A stretch of DNA of 64,000 nucleotides from Lepidostoma basale (GCA_022606425.2 JAHDVF020000761.1:558001-622000), one strand, 5' to 3'; counted from the stretch's first letter, positions 34,671 to 46,006 are shown. Notes: generated from the sequence alone by a model not told the origin. Made by a program: numbers and translations.

Positions 34671-34900
34671 ACGATTTTCGTGGCAGAGTGGTAAGACTGG
34701 CTGACTGCCATACCGAAGGTCCCGGGTTCGATTTCCGGTGATGCCAGTGTGATTGTTACACTGCCTTTGGTCTGGTGTAGAATTAACGTGACAAAAAAAT
34801 GGCGATAGATTAGCTACCTATCATGAGAATCAATATAATAGCTAATAACAAATTATGTACAGTAATTGGGTTCAAACGACCTGTTGTAAAAAAAAAAAAC
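34671..34900 (+). repeat. tRNA-derived SINE, copy 2 (most complete)
   Basis: A-box tggcagagtgg at 34681-34691, B-box ggttcgatttc at 34725-34735, then ccggtgatgccagtgtgatt, body and tail gggttcaaacgacctgttgt with an A-run. It stops exactly where M3 copy 2 starts. Confidence 0.88.
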
Positions 34901-34904
34901 AATT

Positions 34905-35440
34905 TTAATTTATAATAGTAAACACGATTGTTTAGTGGTTTTACTTGGATTTAATTTATATACTCGAATTATGCGAATGATGGTGTCATGAACAAAATAA
35001 TGAAAGGATCATTAAGATGGTTTGGACATATTGAAAGAATGAATGAAGAAAGAATGGTAAAAAAATTATATATTAATGATGTAAATGGAACCAGAAATAG
35101 AGGAAGACCGAGGAAAACGTGGCACGATCAAATAAATCAAATATTGAATGTCGGCCATGTGAGGAGTCAGAGAAATCGACGCGCGTGCATGACACGATGT
35201 ATGAATGTTGAGGAATCGAGAGAAATAAGTCAGGAAAGAAAAGTGTGGCAGTCCATTCTTTTTTTGCAGTTTGAGAATGCCCTTGCAAGGCGAAAGGAAT
35301 TTGCCCTATTTATATAAATTAATTCCAAGTAAAACCACTAAATAATCGTGTTTAGGTACTACAATATTATAAATTAATAATGGAGTTTTACAAAACTAAT
35401 ACCCCAATCATCAATAAAAATACAATTATTTAATGATTAA
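34905..35440. mobile_element. M3 palindromic MITE, copy 2, interrupted by L-A
   Basis: Left arm tttataatagtaaacacgat tgtttagtggttttacttgg (34909-34950) and right arm ccaagtaaaaccactaaata atcgtgttta (from 35326) are the two halves of the M3 stem. The flank ataatggagttttacaaaac follows. About 380 bp of foreign sequence lies in the loop. Confidence 0.8.
34982..35265 (+). mobile_element. L-A 3' coding end, best preserved copy
   Basis: A continuous frame from 34988: MNKIMKGSLRWFGHIERMNE, VKKLYINDVNGTRNRGRPRK, TWHDQINQILNVGHVRSQRN, RRACMTRCMNVEESREISQE, RKVWQSILF. This is the conserved C-terminal block of the family (no catalytic residues). It is cut before SAYPFGETA and joined to an M1-like piece (gagaatgcccttgcaaggcg). 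Confidence 0.85.
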
Positions 35441-35444
35441 GTCA

Positions 35445-37560
35445 GTTGAAAATCGACGTAATAATATTAAATAAGTATAATATTAAAACGAAATACAATA
35501 CAAAATTATTTAAACCTAAAATTGTACTTAATATTTTATACCAATACTTAGAATTAGCTAATAACTGTTATATTTTGAACCCAAAACAAGCGTGATGAGG
35601 GTTGTTATAATATAATATATTATATTTTAAAATAAACACATTTTATAGGTTGGTTAAAATTTTATGGCGATTACACAAGATTAATTACACAGTTTCAAGC
35701 AAAATTAAGAAAGCGGGTGTCACTTGCGAAAAGTAAGTCATATTTTCCCTGTAACGAAGAGTTTTTTGGTATTAAAAAGCAAAGTTATCAAATATTCTAA
35801 GCAATTTCTAGCTCATAATTTAGCTGTTAAAGCAGAAGACTTAATAATTTACGATTAAGTAATGTAATATCCCATTTTTTAGCATAAATAATTTTACGAG
35901 TCCTGCAAAAGCATTAATTTTCGTTAATTATATCTGCTCACAGGACAATATTATGTAATAAACGGGTTTCACAAATTAGAAAGAATAATGTCCTGAAAAG
36001 TAAACAGTTCTTGTAGTTACTCGTGTGATTTAAACTCGTAACAAACTTAAAATTTTGAAAGTGGGTCTACTATCTGAATAAATAACAAACACATGTTTGA
36101 TTTTCCTTCAATGATACGAGTAGGTACGTATTCATGTTAGAAGTCTTTTAAAGAAATGAAAAAATGCTTTTTTAAAAAACGAAACACTCACGCTGAAAAA
36201 GAAAATATTGTGTATCGCCAATTCGAGTTCAGACTAGTTTATTATAAGATATACTCATTAATTTCCAGAATATCTTACACGTGGCAACGAATATCATTTA
36301 TTTTTAAACTATTTTCTGTTAATTATGAATTTTATAGCCATTATTAAATAAAATAAAATAAATTGTTCGTATGTATGTGCTCTAAAGATACAAAAACTAC
36401 TCGTCTGATTTTGCTGAAAAAATCACAGTTTGTTCTTATTATATTAATACCAGAAGGATTAATATAGTGAAATGAAAAATTGTACAGCACGTTTTTTAAA
36501 GCTTTGAGTTTAAACAATAATATTTAATCCATAGTGACACAGATAAAATGATCATTGTGATAATATAAATAACTCTATGTGGGATAGGTTTTATCTGACT
36601 GTAATATAATACGCATGTTATTAGTAAATCTAGGTATTATATAATTTGATTGATTGATTTCATCTGAAGTAAGATTTTAGTATATTCCCTTGCAACTAAT
36701 TAAAAGTATTGTATTATATTTCAACTCGAGCTAATATCGCTGGGGTAAGATCCAGCGTGTCCGGGATTGATTACATGCTGGGTGAATGCTTTATGCACCA
36801 AGTGGGATCTCCCTTTCTTCACTACAATAGACGGAGTCCGAAGGGAAAACCACAAATATCTGGTTGAATGAAAATGAAAATTTCACCCTACTTTAAAAGC
36901 GTTTTTATCTAAAAGTAAATTGTATTCTTGCGATAGATTTTAGAATAATTCAGGTATTATGAAACATTCAAAACAATATTTGAAAGAATTTAAAATAAGT
37001 TAGAACAGGGGTATCGTGAGGTTATTGTTCGTAACTTTAGTATTATACGTATATCTAATCCTTGTGTGCTGATATAATTTAAAATGAGTGCTGCATATGA
37101 TATTATCGACCAAAATTTCGTATAAATTCGTCATAAAATAGTACATGAACGTGTGTTTTTTTATCATAATCGAATTTAAACAGGTTGTCAGTGTTCTGAA
37201 GAGCCTTATTCACATATTAAATTGATGCAATGGGAATTTTTTGTTTGAAATGTAAAATGAACTATCATAATTATGAAAATTGGAAAACAGACTTGTGCAA
37301 AACAAGTTTGATTTTTCGATTACTAGATTTTTAATCCAATTGTAGTTTTCAATTGTAAAAGTATGAATATTCAATATTAATTTCCCCCGACAGCAAACGG
37401 ATTCGCCTAACTCGATGGCAGCTGCACTGTTAAGCTCAAATTGAAATAATGACAATTAAAAGTAAAATAAAAAGTTTGGAAGACTGTAATTTCAAATAGA
37501 ACTTACGTCATCATTGTAAACGAATAACTTGATATTTGATTTACTGTTTAAGTCAGTTTA
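35445..37560. other. no gene recognised
   Basis: AT-rich. A GC-richer 110-bp patch at 36735-36850 (ggggtaagatccagcgtgtc) is unplaced. Confidence 0.4.
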
Positions 37561-37564
37561 TCTT

Positions 37565-37800
37565 CCATGTCATCATCTTCTTCTTCTCTTCTTTCTAGCC
37601 ATCTCTTTACTGCTGGATGTATGCCTCTTCAAGTTGTCTAAATTATTCTCTGTCTCGTCATCTTTTTTGGAGTCGACCGATGTCTCTTTTTCCTTCCCAT
37701 GGTTTCCGCATTAAGACTCTGGGTGGCCATCTATCCATTCTCTGTTTGGCAACATGACTTGCCCATTTCAATTTTTATATGGCAATACGGTCTGTCACAT
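37565..37800 (-). mobile_element. RTE-like non-LTR C-terminal fragment
   Basis: Minus strand, several frames: KLKWASHVAKQRMDRWPPRV, MRKPWEGKRDIGRLQKRWRD and a K/R-rich end from aagaagaagatgatgac, the last C-terminal block of RTE-like elements. Decayed. Confidence 0.65.
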
Positions 37801-38884
37801 CACAAAAGAGTTTCAAAATCTAACGGTATGAATAATCATACATTAGGTACTATATTCCTTAATTTACATAGTTCAATATTCGTGTAATTCGCTTTTTCGC
37901 ATAAATGAAATTTTTGGATTTTTATCGACATACCACATATATCTCAAAAACGTGCGTTCTCATTAAGCATTTGGCAACCAAGAATATGAACGAAGCCTTG
38001 CTGTATCTTGACAAATTTTTGACCATTATAAGGAATATTATTCCACAGTGAATATCATATGTTCAAAGGAGATTGGAAAAGTTACGGCGTGTTACAGAAT
38101 TCTTATTCAAGAAATTTAAGCACTTTTAACCAACTGTCCATCTTTCACAAACATTTTAAGAACCAAATAAATATGAATGAGGAAAATCCTATTTGAAATG
38201 TTTTGATTGTGCAAATCTGTCACTCAAAATTCCAAAACAAAGCAGATCCATTTTAGTTTTAGTTTGGCGTTCAAATCGGTATTCACGTAAGAGGCATACC
38301 CACATACATCATAATACAAAGTGGTAGATTCTTATATGTACTCGTACATAGACCTGATATGCCAATCAAAAAATAATTAACAACTGACAGTTTCCGTTAA
38401 CAGCTTAACATCATTCCAGAGAGGCGGATGGAGATTAGCCTTTCTGCCATACATTCATAGTGGGTGGGTAAGTACTACCGGTACTCTGTGGGGCAAATTT
38501 TGGAAGGGTAAAATCAGGGGGCTTCAAGCCTCGACATTTAGACGAGAGGAAATCAATATTTTTTAATCGTGCAGAGTTATTCAAGATCCGAATTTTGCAA
38601 ATTGGATGTTGGTAATCCATTTTATCTATCAGTGTACTTATGTCGAAGGTAAAATTGATTAAATTCTGTGGATTAAAACGAATCCACCGACAAATTTCAA
38701 CGTTTCTCGGTGAAGGCATTTATTTTATTTTGTTAAACACGACCAGTGAGGTTCTATTCATAAAGGCACATGTTAAAATGACACACGCAATAATTAAAAC
38801 AAATCGATCGGTCTTTCTTTTCATGGAGTAATCCAGAAATTTTCGTAAATTCGATCTAAAAAATTGTCGAAAACTTTTTTTTTT

Positions 38885-39065
38885 ACGTTTTATTATATTA
38901 TATTTAATGGTAGTGATATGTTTTCCTCTTCTAGGGCATTAATAAATGGATTTTCGATAATATCCTTGCAAACAATATCTTATAATATCCTTGGCGAAAT
39001 ATGTCACATTTAAAAAATATATATTTTTTTAAGAAACGTCTGTTTCTTCCTATATTGCTCCCAGA
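38885..39065. mobile_element. degenerate M1 MITE
   Basis: cgttttattatattatattt, tgatatgttttcctcttcta gggcatta and later ccttggcgaaatatgtcac / aagaaacgtctgtttc are M1 arm words with heavy divergence. Confidence 0.5.
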
Positions 39066-39630
39066 AACAATGAATTCTAATATTTATGTACTTATTAAAC
39101 CATTATATTTATGAGTTTCTGAGTATGACTCGTGTCTGCAACTCCATTTTCAGGGTATGAGTATGCAACGTACTCCGAAACGCCTTTAGAAGGGGATATC
39201 ACGAGAAATCTATATACCTAAGATAACAGGAAATACAATTCTACCAACCATAATAATCTATATATAATATTATACATATTTATTCAAATATATAATATTA
39301 AAAACGACGCGAAATCAATATCGGTACCTTAAATAAATAAAATAATTGTAAAAACAGTGAATTCCAACTCCTTATAGTGATAAGTTACATTAAGTGTATG
39401 TAACTTTTCTTATACAATAAACATATTTTCAAAAAGCTATCATTCTCCCCAAAGACAGACCTCAAATGTTCTGGCTGAGGTTCCCCATGGTTACCTAGGC
39501 TGTAAGACGAATGTCGGAAAATACTATACAATATATGTATAGTATAGATAGTCCATACATCACAGAGCTTGGCTGAGTTAGCTCAGTAGATTTGAATGTT
39601 CAATAAAATACAGAAACAAAATTTTATTTT

Positions 39631-39731
39631 ACAAGGATTAATTGTATCTCAATAGAGACGAAGATGCAAATTGTTTTCTGGGAACAGAATTGTCTACAAG
39701 AATTTGTATACATTCAAAATGTTGTTGTACA
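39631..39731 (+). repeat. unclassified core repeat, copy b
   Basis: acaaggattaattgtatctc aatagagacgaagatgcaaa and gttttctgggaacagaa, immediately followed by the companion motif ttgtctacaagaatttgtat acattcaaaatgttgttg in direct orientation. Confidence 0.8.
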
Positions 39732-39799
39732 AAATTTTATAATAACAAGTAATATCCTTGAGACAATCACCAGCAAGAATAATATTATATTATATTAAC

Positions 39800-39940
39800 T
39801 AATATGAAAAAAAAAACAACATCGATCGCCTGTCTAAGACATTATCAAATGTTTGATAATGCCTTAGACAGACATGTCATTCACATAAAATATAATAGAA
39901 CATTCATTCGCATTAATAATTTAATGTGGAGTTTTATATC
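39800..39940. mobile_element. M1 palindrome, compact copy
   Basis: gtctaagacattatcaaatg and tttgataatgccttagac (39832-39869) form a nearly perfect hairpin with outer M1 arms. Confidence 0.75.
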
Positions 39941-39961
39941 ATTCTTAAAAAAAAAACAATA

Positions 39962-40283
39962 AATAATATCGGCTATTTATTGTTTCTTGAACAATTATGT
40001 AAAACTCCATATTAAATTATTAATATGTATGAAAAAACGATAGTTTTCAAGAAGTTTTATTATAATATTTTTTTATGTATGACATGTTTCGCCTTTCTAA
40101 GGCATTATTAAATGTTACATTATCAAAAAAAAAACATTTGATAATGCCTTGCCTATAACATTATCAAAAAAAAAAACATTTGATAATGCCTTACAAGGGC
40201 GAAACATTTCATGCATAAAAAAAATTATAATAAAACCCCTTAAAAACTATCGTTTTTTCATATATATTAATAATATCGGCTAT
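39962..40283. mobile_element. M1 palindrome, long copy with direct flanking repeats
   Basis: Arms tgaaaaaacgatagttttca agaagttttattataat and the complement at 40201-40262 pair over about 95 bp. The loop contains two tandem mini-hairpins (cattatc, A-run, ttgataatg). aataatatcggctat is present on both sides (39962-39976, 40269-40283). Confidence 0.8.
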
Positions 40284-40415
40284 ATTTTTGCTTAAATGCC
40301 ATTTTGGTTATTTTTCGTGCAATTTATATGGTATTATTGTATCACAAAATAAATTTATAAAAAAAACGCTTATAAGATACAAATAAAATGAAAATGAATT
40401 GTTTTTTCCTGATAG

Positions 40416-40622
40416 ATGAGAATCCCCAAGATGAACACAGCCAGAGTATTGAAGTACATCGACAGCGTTGTTAGGGGCTCACCCTCGCTATCAGGAATAT
40501 ATGAATCGGAACACCGGGTAATAAATCTCCCACTCTCTTGCCGGGAGGTATTTATTGTTCATACCTTGCTGCTGCCGCCACCTAGTGGCCTGTCTCCCCC
40601 GATGCTAGCGGAGGTTAAATGA
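40416..40622 (+). other. unrecognised GC-richer segment with a 68-codon frame
   Basis: The frame starts MRIPKMNTARVLKYIDSVVR and ends PPPSGLSPPMLAEVK. Composition is more coding-like than its flanks, but there is no motif I recognise and no splice partners I can support. It may be a piece of a mobile element or an isolated exon. Confidence 0.25.
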
Positions 40623-40675
40623 AAATATTAAAAAAATCATCTTAGTGTATGTGTACAAAATTTGTTATAGCTTAC

Positions 40676-40815
40676 TTACACAGTTGTCTATTGCTGGACA
40701 TAGGCCTCCCCCATACATCTCCATATATTTTTATCTTGTGACTACTGCATCCACAATCGGTGGTGGTCTAGGGGCAGAACGTTTGGCTCCTGATCTTGGG
40801 TAGCCTTCTTCATAA
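40676..40815 (-). mobile_element. RTE-like 3' end fragment
   Basis: cacagttgtctattgctgga cataggcctcc is the same landmark as ccactgctggacgtaagcct at 53.8 kb, where it is the 3' end of an RTE-like copy. Confidence 0.5.
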
Positions 40816-40897
40816 TAACGAGTTTTTTTCTGCTCATATTGAAGATTGTAAAACAAATTTTATTATTGTACCATTGATTTGATCCTTCGTATTAGTA

Positions 40898-41540
40898 AAA
40901 CTAACTAACTAACTAACTAACTCGTCGCCGTCTCCCCGAAAGGGTAGGCAAAAAGAATCGACTGTCACACTTTAACCGATGTGGCATTCCATCCCTTTTG
41001 CCCCGCGAAAGATGCGGTGTGATGAGTTGACGACCTCATCGCCACCAAAAGGCATCTCCCGCGCACACTTCGGTCGTCCAATATCCACAAAAATCTAAAA
41101 CAAATAATATAAAATAAAATAACAAAATAAAAATAATTTAACACAAAATGTTCTTTTAAGATGGTGCACATATTGTCTATTTAATTTATGATCCATGTAT
41201 CCACAGTTTTTTTTTAAAAATAAGCAGTAATTAGGCACATAAAACAAACCAACACCAGCAAGAACTTAAAAATAATATTGAAGAAATTATTCAAATTGTC
41301 ATTGGAACAAATGAAAATTTAATTGTTACACCTGTCAAAATTCTTTATATAGACGAAAAATCTTATATAATTTTAACATCATAACAGTACAAATGTATTA
41401 CGTGTCACAATTAACTATTATAGAGTGCGGCAACAATCAAATTGACCAAAACAATTCACTTATACCCGAAATATCTCCAAATTTACGGGAGAACCACATG
41501 AACCGAATCAAATTTTCGTATAAGAATTAAAAAAAAAATT
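40898..41540 (-). mobile_element. F2 non-autonomous element, copy 2
   Basis: Starts with ctaactaactaactaactaa (the tail on the minus strand), then gccgtctccccgaaagggta, the GC-rich block, and ends with words complementary to the 5' end at 58.55 kb (ggttcatgtggttctcccgt). Flanks ctaatacgaag / cttatacgaaa (minus sense) look like a decayed target duplication. Confidence 0.85.
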
Positions 41541-41556
41541 AATGTCATCAGACCTT

Positions 41557-41887
41557 CGTGTGGGGGGTCTCCCATTGCTTCTTCTATCTTCAAGAGGTCT
41601 CTACTTCACTACCTTTCTATCCATTTTTGGTCTACCAGTCTGGCAACATGTCCTTTGACCATTTGAGATTAGCCACCCTTTCGACGACGCCTGTTACTCT
41701 CGACCTTCTACGTATTTTAATATTTTTTATTCGGTCTGAGAGTCTTACTGGTAGCAAGGCTATTTCATGTTTCTTTTGTGTTACACGGAGTCTCCTTATG
41801 GTCTACTTGGTGAGGGTTAGCGTTTCTGCTCCATACGTCAGTACTCGTAGCACGCATTGGTCAAACATTCTACATTACAGACTTTAA
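41557..41887 (-). mobile_element. RTE-like non-LTR C-terminal fragment
   Basis: Minus strand: NVRCVLRVLTYGAETLTLTK, RRLRVTQKKHEIALLPVRLS, DRIKNIKIRRRSRVTGVVER, VANLKWSKDMLPDW. Order and spacing match RTE-type elements (compare 53.8-54.3 kb). Confidence 0.8.
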
Positions 41888-41949
41888 AGAAGAACTTCTT
41901 CATGTTAGGACGGTAAACATATATTCTTCAGTACGTTGAGGTGTTATTT

Positions 41950-42345
41950 TTTGAAGCCTGAACTCCGAAAATGATTAAGATGAACCGGTTAGAGGTATTA
42001 GAAATGTGGCTACACAGAAGAATACTTTATACGCCGTGGACAGGTGTGGTCGGAAATTCAGAAGTCCTGAGGAGAGCTCAATGTTGCAGAGAATTGCTAA
42101 AATGTATAAAAGGTCTGTACAATTTTCTATCTGGATCACATCTTGCGTGGATGCAGATATAATATTCTTGAAAGATGATCCTGTGATCCCTGATATCGTG
42201 ATCCTGGTCGAAGGCAAACGTCTTGGCTGCGCAACATTAAGACCTGCAGTGGAATAAGGACCGTGAATGAGTTATTCTGGGTGGCGCAGGATAGAGTAGG
42301 ATTTCCAAATGTGATTGACGACGTCGGGGAATCCTGATATAGCAC
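41950..42345 (+). mobile_element. non-LTR C-terminal fragment, family L-D
   Basis: KMNRLEVLEMWLHRRILYTP, WTGVVGNSEVLRRAQCCREL, then frameshifted LKLILEGK-like and TTSGNPDIAQEQE. Matches the minus copy at 46.1-46.6 kb. Confidence 0.75.
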
Positions 42346-42394
42346 AAGAACAAGAAGTATATAATAATATATAATGTGATGTGAAATTCAGACA

Positions 42395-42875
42395 CCCTGT
42401 CGTGCAGGGTGTCCGAAGAATCTGGTCTGAAAGAACTAGCACATGCGTATTGACATCAAGGGCAAGAATTTATAAGACATGCGTGCGACCTGTCACGACA
42501 TATTCGGTAGAGACGCGGGCCGACACTGTACGAACCAATAATGGTCTGTTAAGAATATCTAAAATGAAGGTCCCAAGATCCATTACAGGAAAAACTCTTC
42601 GAGATCGTGTCCGAGATGCAGACATAAGAAAAACTTGCGAAATAGAGGATATCATTCGATGAAGTAGATCTAGAAGAAGATACTGGAGGGACCATGAAGC
42701 CAAAATGGATGGTGGCAGTCTCGCATATACCTACAGCAAATTATGAAATCCCCTTCCGTAACCGTCCGCATGGAAGACCACCTAAAAAATGGAGGGACAG
42801 TTGGCCCTCATCATCCCAGGAGACATGATATCTGTGCCACAGATCATCAGAATAAGAACATTGTAAACCACGTGA
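42395..42875 (+). mobile_element. non-LTR C-terminal fragment, family L-B
   Basis: LTSRARIYKTCVRPVTTYSV, ETRADTVRTNNGLLRISKMK, SITGKTLRDRVRDADIRKTC, EIEDIIR, then after a stop SRRRYWRDHEAKMD, GRPPKKWRDSWPSSSQE-like codons. Same architecture as 48.15-48.6 kb. It ends against an L-A piece. Confidence 0.8.
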
Positions 42876-43085
42876 ACCGAGCTAGAAAGAAAGGAAGGCC
42901 GAGGAAAACTTGGCACAATCAAATCAATCAAATATTAAATGTCAGTCATGTAAGGAGTCGGAGAAATTGACGTGCGTGCATGACATGATGCGTAAATGTA
43001 GAGGAGTGTGTCAGGACAGAACATTGTGGCGGTCCATTATTTTTGCCTACCCCTCCGGGGAGACGGCGTGATGGTTAGTAAGTTA
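42876..43085 (+). mobile_element. L-A 3' end
   Basis: ARKKGRPRKTWHNQINQILN, VSHVRSRRN, then RACMT, a degenerate VEECVRTE, and the terminal gcctacccctccggggagac ggcgtgatggttagtaag. Confidence 0.8.
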
Positions 43086-43417
43086 GAAAATATTTAAGAT
43101 GTACACAAAATAAAATTTACATTAATATTTTAGTAAACATTAAATGATGAAAAAACTCTCATGTAAACCAAATGTTATAAGTTTGTTTCTTACAATCAAA
43201 AAGCTTTTAAAAGTAATCTTTATTTACGTATGCTGTGTAAAGAGGTTTCAGTATATTACTTAATCAAAAATTCGCTTTGTACACCGACAATATGCAAAGC
43301 ACGCCGCCATTAATATTGAAAGTGATTTTTACCCAATTAAACATGCGCTTAGTGGGCTGCTATTGCGATAGCACAACATATCAAAGTTTTCTACTCTTTG
43401 AACAGAAGTTAAATTTC

Positions 43418-44178
43418 AACTCTTTTCAACCCAAGCGGTCGAAAACGACCATACCTACGTATTATCCCAAACGGTCAAAAACGACCTTTCTGAATTTTGA
43501 TTTATATAATATTCTAACGCATACATTCTGTCAATGTCGCGCATTGTTGCCGTGGTCCATACTCCAGATAAGGTGGATAACACAATTCCCGCTCATTTTA
43601 TCAGTTGTGTTTTATCCTTGGAGCGGTAAAGAACGTTGTAAAATTTTGGTCTCACCATGTCTGAGAAATTACTTAGGTAAGTAAACAATTCACACTTTTT
43701 ATAATGAAAAACTACTTTTACTTTATATTTTAGTATATTAAATATTTTAACGAAAGTCAGGAACGTGGCTGAAAAATTAAATATCACTTTCCTCGTTTTG
43801 GATACAAAGCTTGGTCTGTGGCTTTAAAATCTGGATACTGTATGCAGTTTAATTATTACACACATATTTGAGTGTTTTACATATATTTTTAAGCACATTG
43901 TATAATTATTATATTCCAAATACCCTATTTTTAATTACACATTTAAATTGATTTATTATGACTATAATTAAATATTTTATCACCCTACATCCCAAACGGT
44001 CGTTTTCGACCACCACTGAAAAACACATATTAAAAATAAAAATAAAGTATTTGCTTGGAAATCGTGTTAATAGAACACTAATTAAGAGGTTAATACCAAA
44101 AAATATCCTGCACCTAAAAAAAAAGTTCTGGGATAACGAGGGGTGCAAATTTTCAATAGTTCTGGGATGAAATGAGTT
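43418..44178. mobile_element. candidate non-autonomous element with TTAA-style ends and GGTCG palindromes
   Basis: aactcttttcaacccaag at the left matches the complement of the right end (aactcatttcatcccaga), outside of which is TTAA on the right (44177-44180). Inside, the word cccaagcggtcgaaaacgacc recurs as tcccaaacggtcaaaaacga (43464) and tcccaaacggtcgttttcga (43989). Size and TTAA suggest a piggyBac-like MITE, which is inference. Confidence 0.5.
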
Positions 44179-44227
44179 AAAACACATTGGACACAGACGT
44201 TATGAAAGTTCGAACATTTATTAATTG

Positions 44228-44460
44228 CTGTGGACTATTCCATGAAGATGGAAGGGTTTTCAGCGACACATTTTTTCAAGTTGATTCGAATTGAGAACAC
44301 ACACGTTCTGCAACAGAACCTACGGCAACGCCGATATCGAATAGTTTACACTCCGCCAAACAGAATCAACCTGCCATTGGCGATGCCAGTAGGAAGAGCA
44401 ATTTGGACGTTGAATTCTGTCGCCTCGGATTTGGAATTTTTTAGTGTTAGTGGTGTAGTG
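44228..44460 (+). mobile_element. jockey-like C-terminal fragment, family L-E
   Basis: FSATHFFKLIRIENTHVLQQ, NLRQRRYRIVYTPPNRINLP, LAMPVGRAIWTLNSVASDLE, FFSVS then a different stretch. Same block as 52.55-52.78 kb. Confidence 0.75.
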
Positions 44461-44749
44461 TTTGATAAACAATACATTTATTATTATTTCTGGAAAGATT
44501 ACTGCCTTATTGACGTCGATATATTTGGGATCCTCAATAAATATATATTGTTTTATATTTTATTGTTCTTATTATGTTGTAAGATTTACTTCTATAACTG
44601 TGTGTTTGGTTAAACTGTTTTATAGTCAAATTAGTCACCTCATTAAAAAAAAAAAAAAAAACGATTTGCCGAAGGCAGCTAGTAACTTCATTGTCACAAT
44701 GATGAAGTGTTGAAGTACCTATTTTAAAACAATTGTCATGCATATGTCA

Positions 44750-45310
44750 TGCACAGTCTAACAGACAAGTTAGCATCGTTATACTCCCTCTTCTACAAAA
44801 TACAGAATTACATTCCAAGAAGGGAAAAAGTTATGATGTACGAAGCGTATGTAAAAAGCCGACTGACATATATGATTCCCTTTCTGGCGGACAGGAAACC
44901 AAAAGGACATCTCCAGATTCCAAAGACAACAAAATAAAATAATAAAATTAGCATATAACACTAACTATCTTACCCCAACCATACAAGTTTACAGACAAAC
45001 AAAACAAATGAACATATCAGATCTGACCAAATATGAGACCTTAAAAATTGTACACAGAGTGACCATGGAAAAGGCAACAGACACAGCTACAAATTAACAA
45101 ACAAATTCAGACATACACAGATACTGGACCAGGAACTGTGACAGATATCACTTACCGAATGCAGGAACTAAGACAGGACAATCAAGGATATTGAACAATG
45201 GACTGAAACTTTACAATGAACTATCAAAAGACACAAGGAATCTCACTACAACTCAATATAAAAAATATCTGAAACAATACATAATTAATAGTAAGATCTA
45301 AAAATGTATC
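44750..45310 (+). mobile_element. non-LTR C-terminal fragment, unassigned family
   Basis: SLTDKLASLYSLFYKIQNYI, PRREKVMMYEAYVKSRLTYM, IPFLADRKPK, then across frameshifts KIIKLAYNTNYLTPT, VYRQTKQMNISDLTKYETLK, TGQSRILNNGLKLYNELSKD, TRNLTTTQYKKYLKQYI. This is a thumb/C-terminal region without an RT core. The last 115 bp recur at 45890. Confidence 0.75.
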
Positions 45311-45689
45311 CATATAACCCAATTGGGTTTTTAAAAAAATAAAAAAATATGTATCCAAAACGAAATTATTATTCAGAAAAGACATATTGAATACAGTCTT
45401 AGAATTAAAATTATATTTGAATAATAAATATCTTTTTTAATGCCGTTTTTACAAGACGACATTCAATTGACATTTGCTAGGCATTTTTTTTAACAACATT
45501 TTGCAGTTATTTTATGTTACATGATTTTGTTGTTTAAAAATTCTCGTATTTTAACATTAAAATATATCAGACAAAACTTTTGACTTTATAATATAACCAA
45601 AATTCTTGGTATGCTATGATATTCTATTTCTCATATACGCTTTCGTCTTATTGGTAATTTTTCGAAATCATAGAAGCATAAAGCTAACT

Positions 45690-45815
45690 TAATAAAGGCG
45701 AACGAACGTCGCGCGCGGAAATTTCATTATCATTCGGAAGCGATTCTTATTCACCAGGGACTGCGAAGTATGCGGGTGTTGAGCCAAATATTCAACGAGA
45801 CAAAATAAGGTAAAT
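45690..45815 (+). other. GC-richer stretch ending in a splice-donor-like sequence
   Basis: aacgaacgtcgcgcgcggaa to gagacaaaataaggtaaata. It could be a non-coding first exon (AAG|GTAAAT), but no downstream exon is visible. Confidence 0.2.
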
Positions 45816-45889
45816 AAATAACGTCTACATACTTACTAGTAGTAATGTGACAAAAAAAAAATATATTATTTAATATTTAAATTATATTT

Positions 45890-46006
45890 ACCGAATGCAG
45901 GAACTAAGACAGGACAATCAAGGATATTGAACAATGGACTGAAACTTTACAATGAACTACCAAAAGACACAAGGAATCTCACTACAACTCAATATATTCA
46001 AAAATA
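45890..46006 (+). repeat. duplicate of 45151-45265
   Basis: taccgaatgcaggaactaag through cactacaactcaatat is the same as in the preceding element except for about one base (ctaccaaaag for ctatcaaaag). Confidence 0.85.

Noticed and set aside
34681..34752. tRNA gene
   Set aside because: The A and B boxes are there, but the cloverleaf stems do not pair well and the body and tail are those of a SINE repeated in the window.
38435..38719. 94-codon minus frame
   Set aside because: No domain, no splice context and AT-rich codon use; could not be told from chance.
39832..40200. CRISPR-like array from repeated cattatc..ttgataatg words
   Set aside because: These are hairpin arms of the M1 MITE in a eukaryotic genome with no spacer regularity.
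43277..43684. 135-codon frame
   Set aside because: Runs across the left border of a repeat-bearing element, has no motif, and its composition is non-coding.
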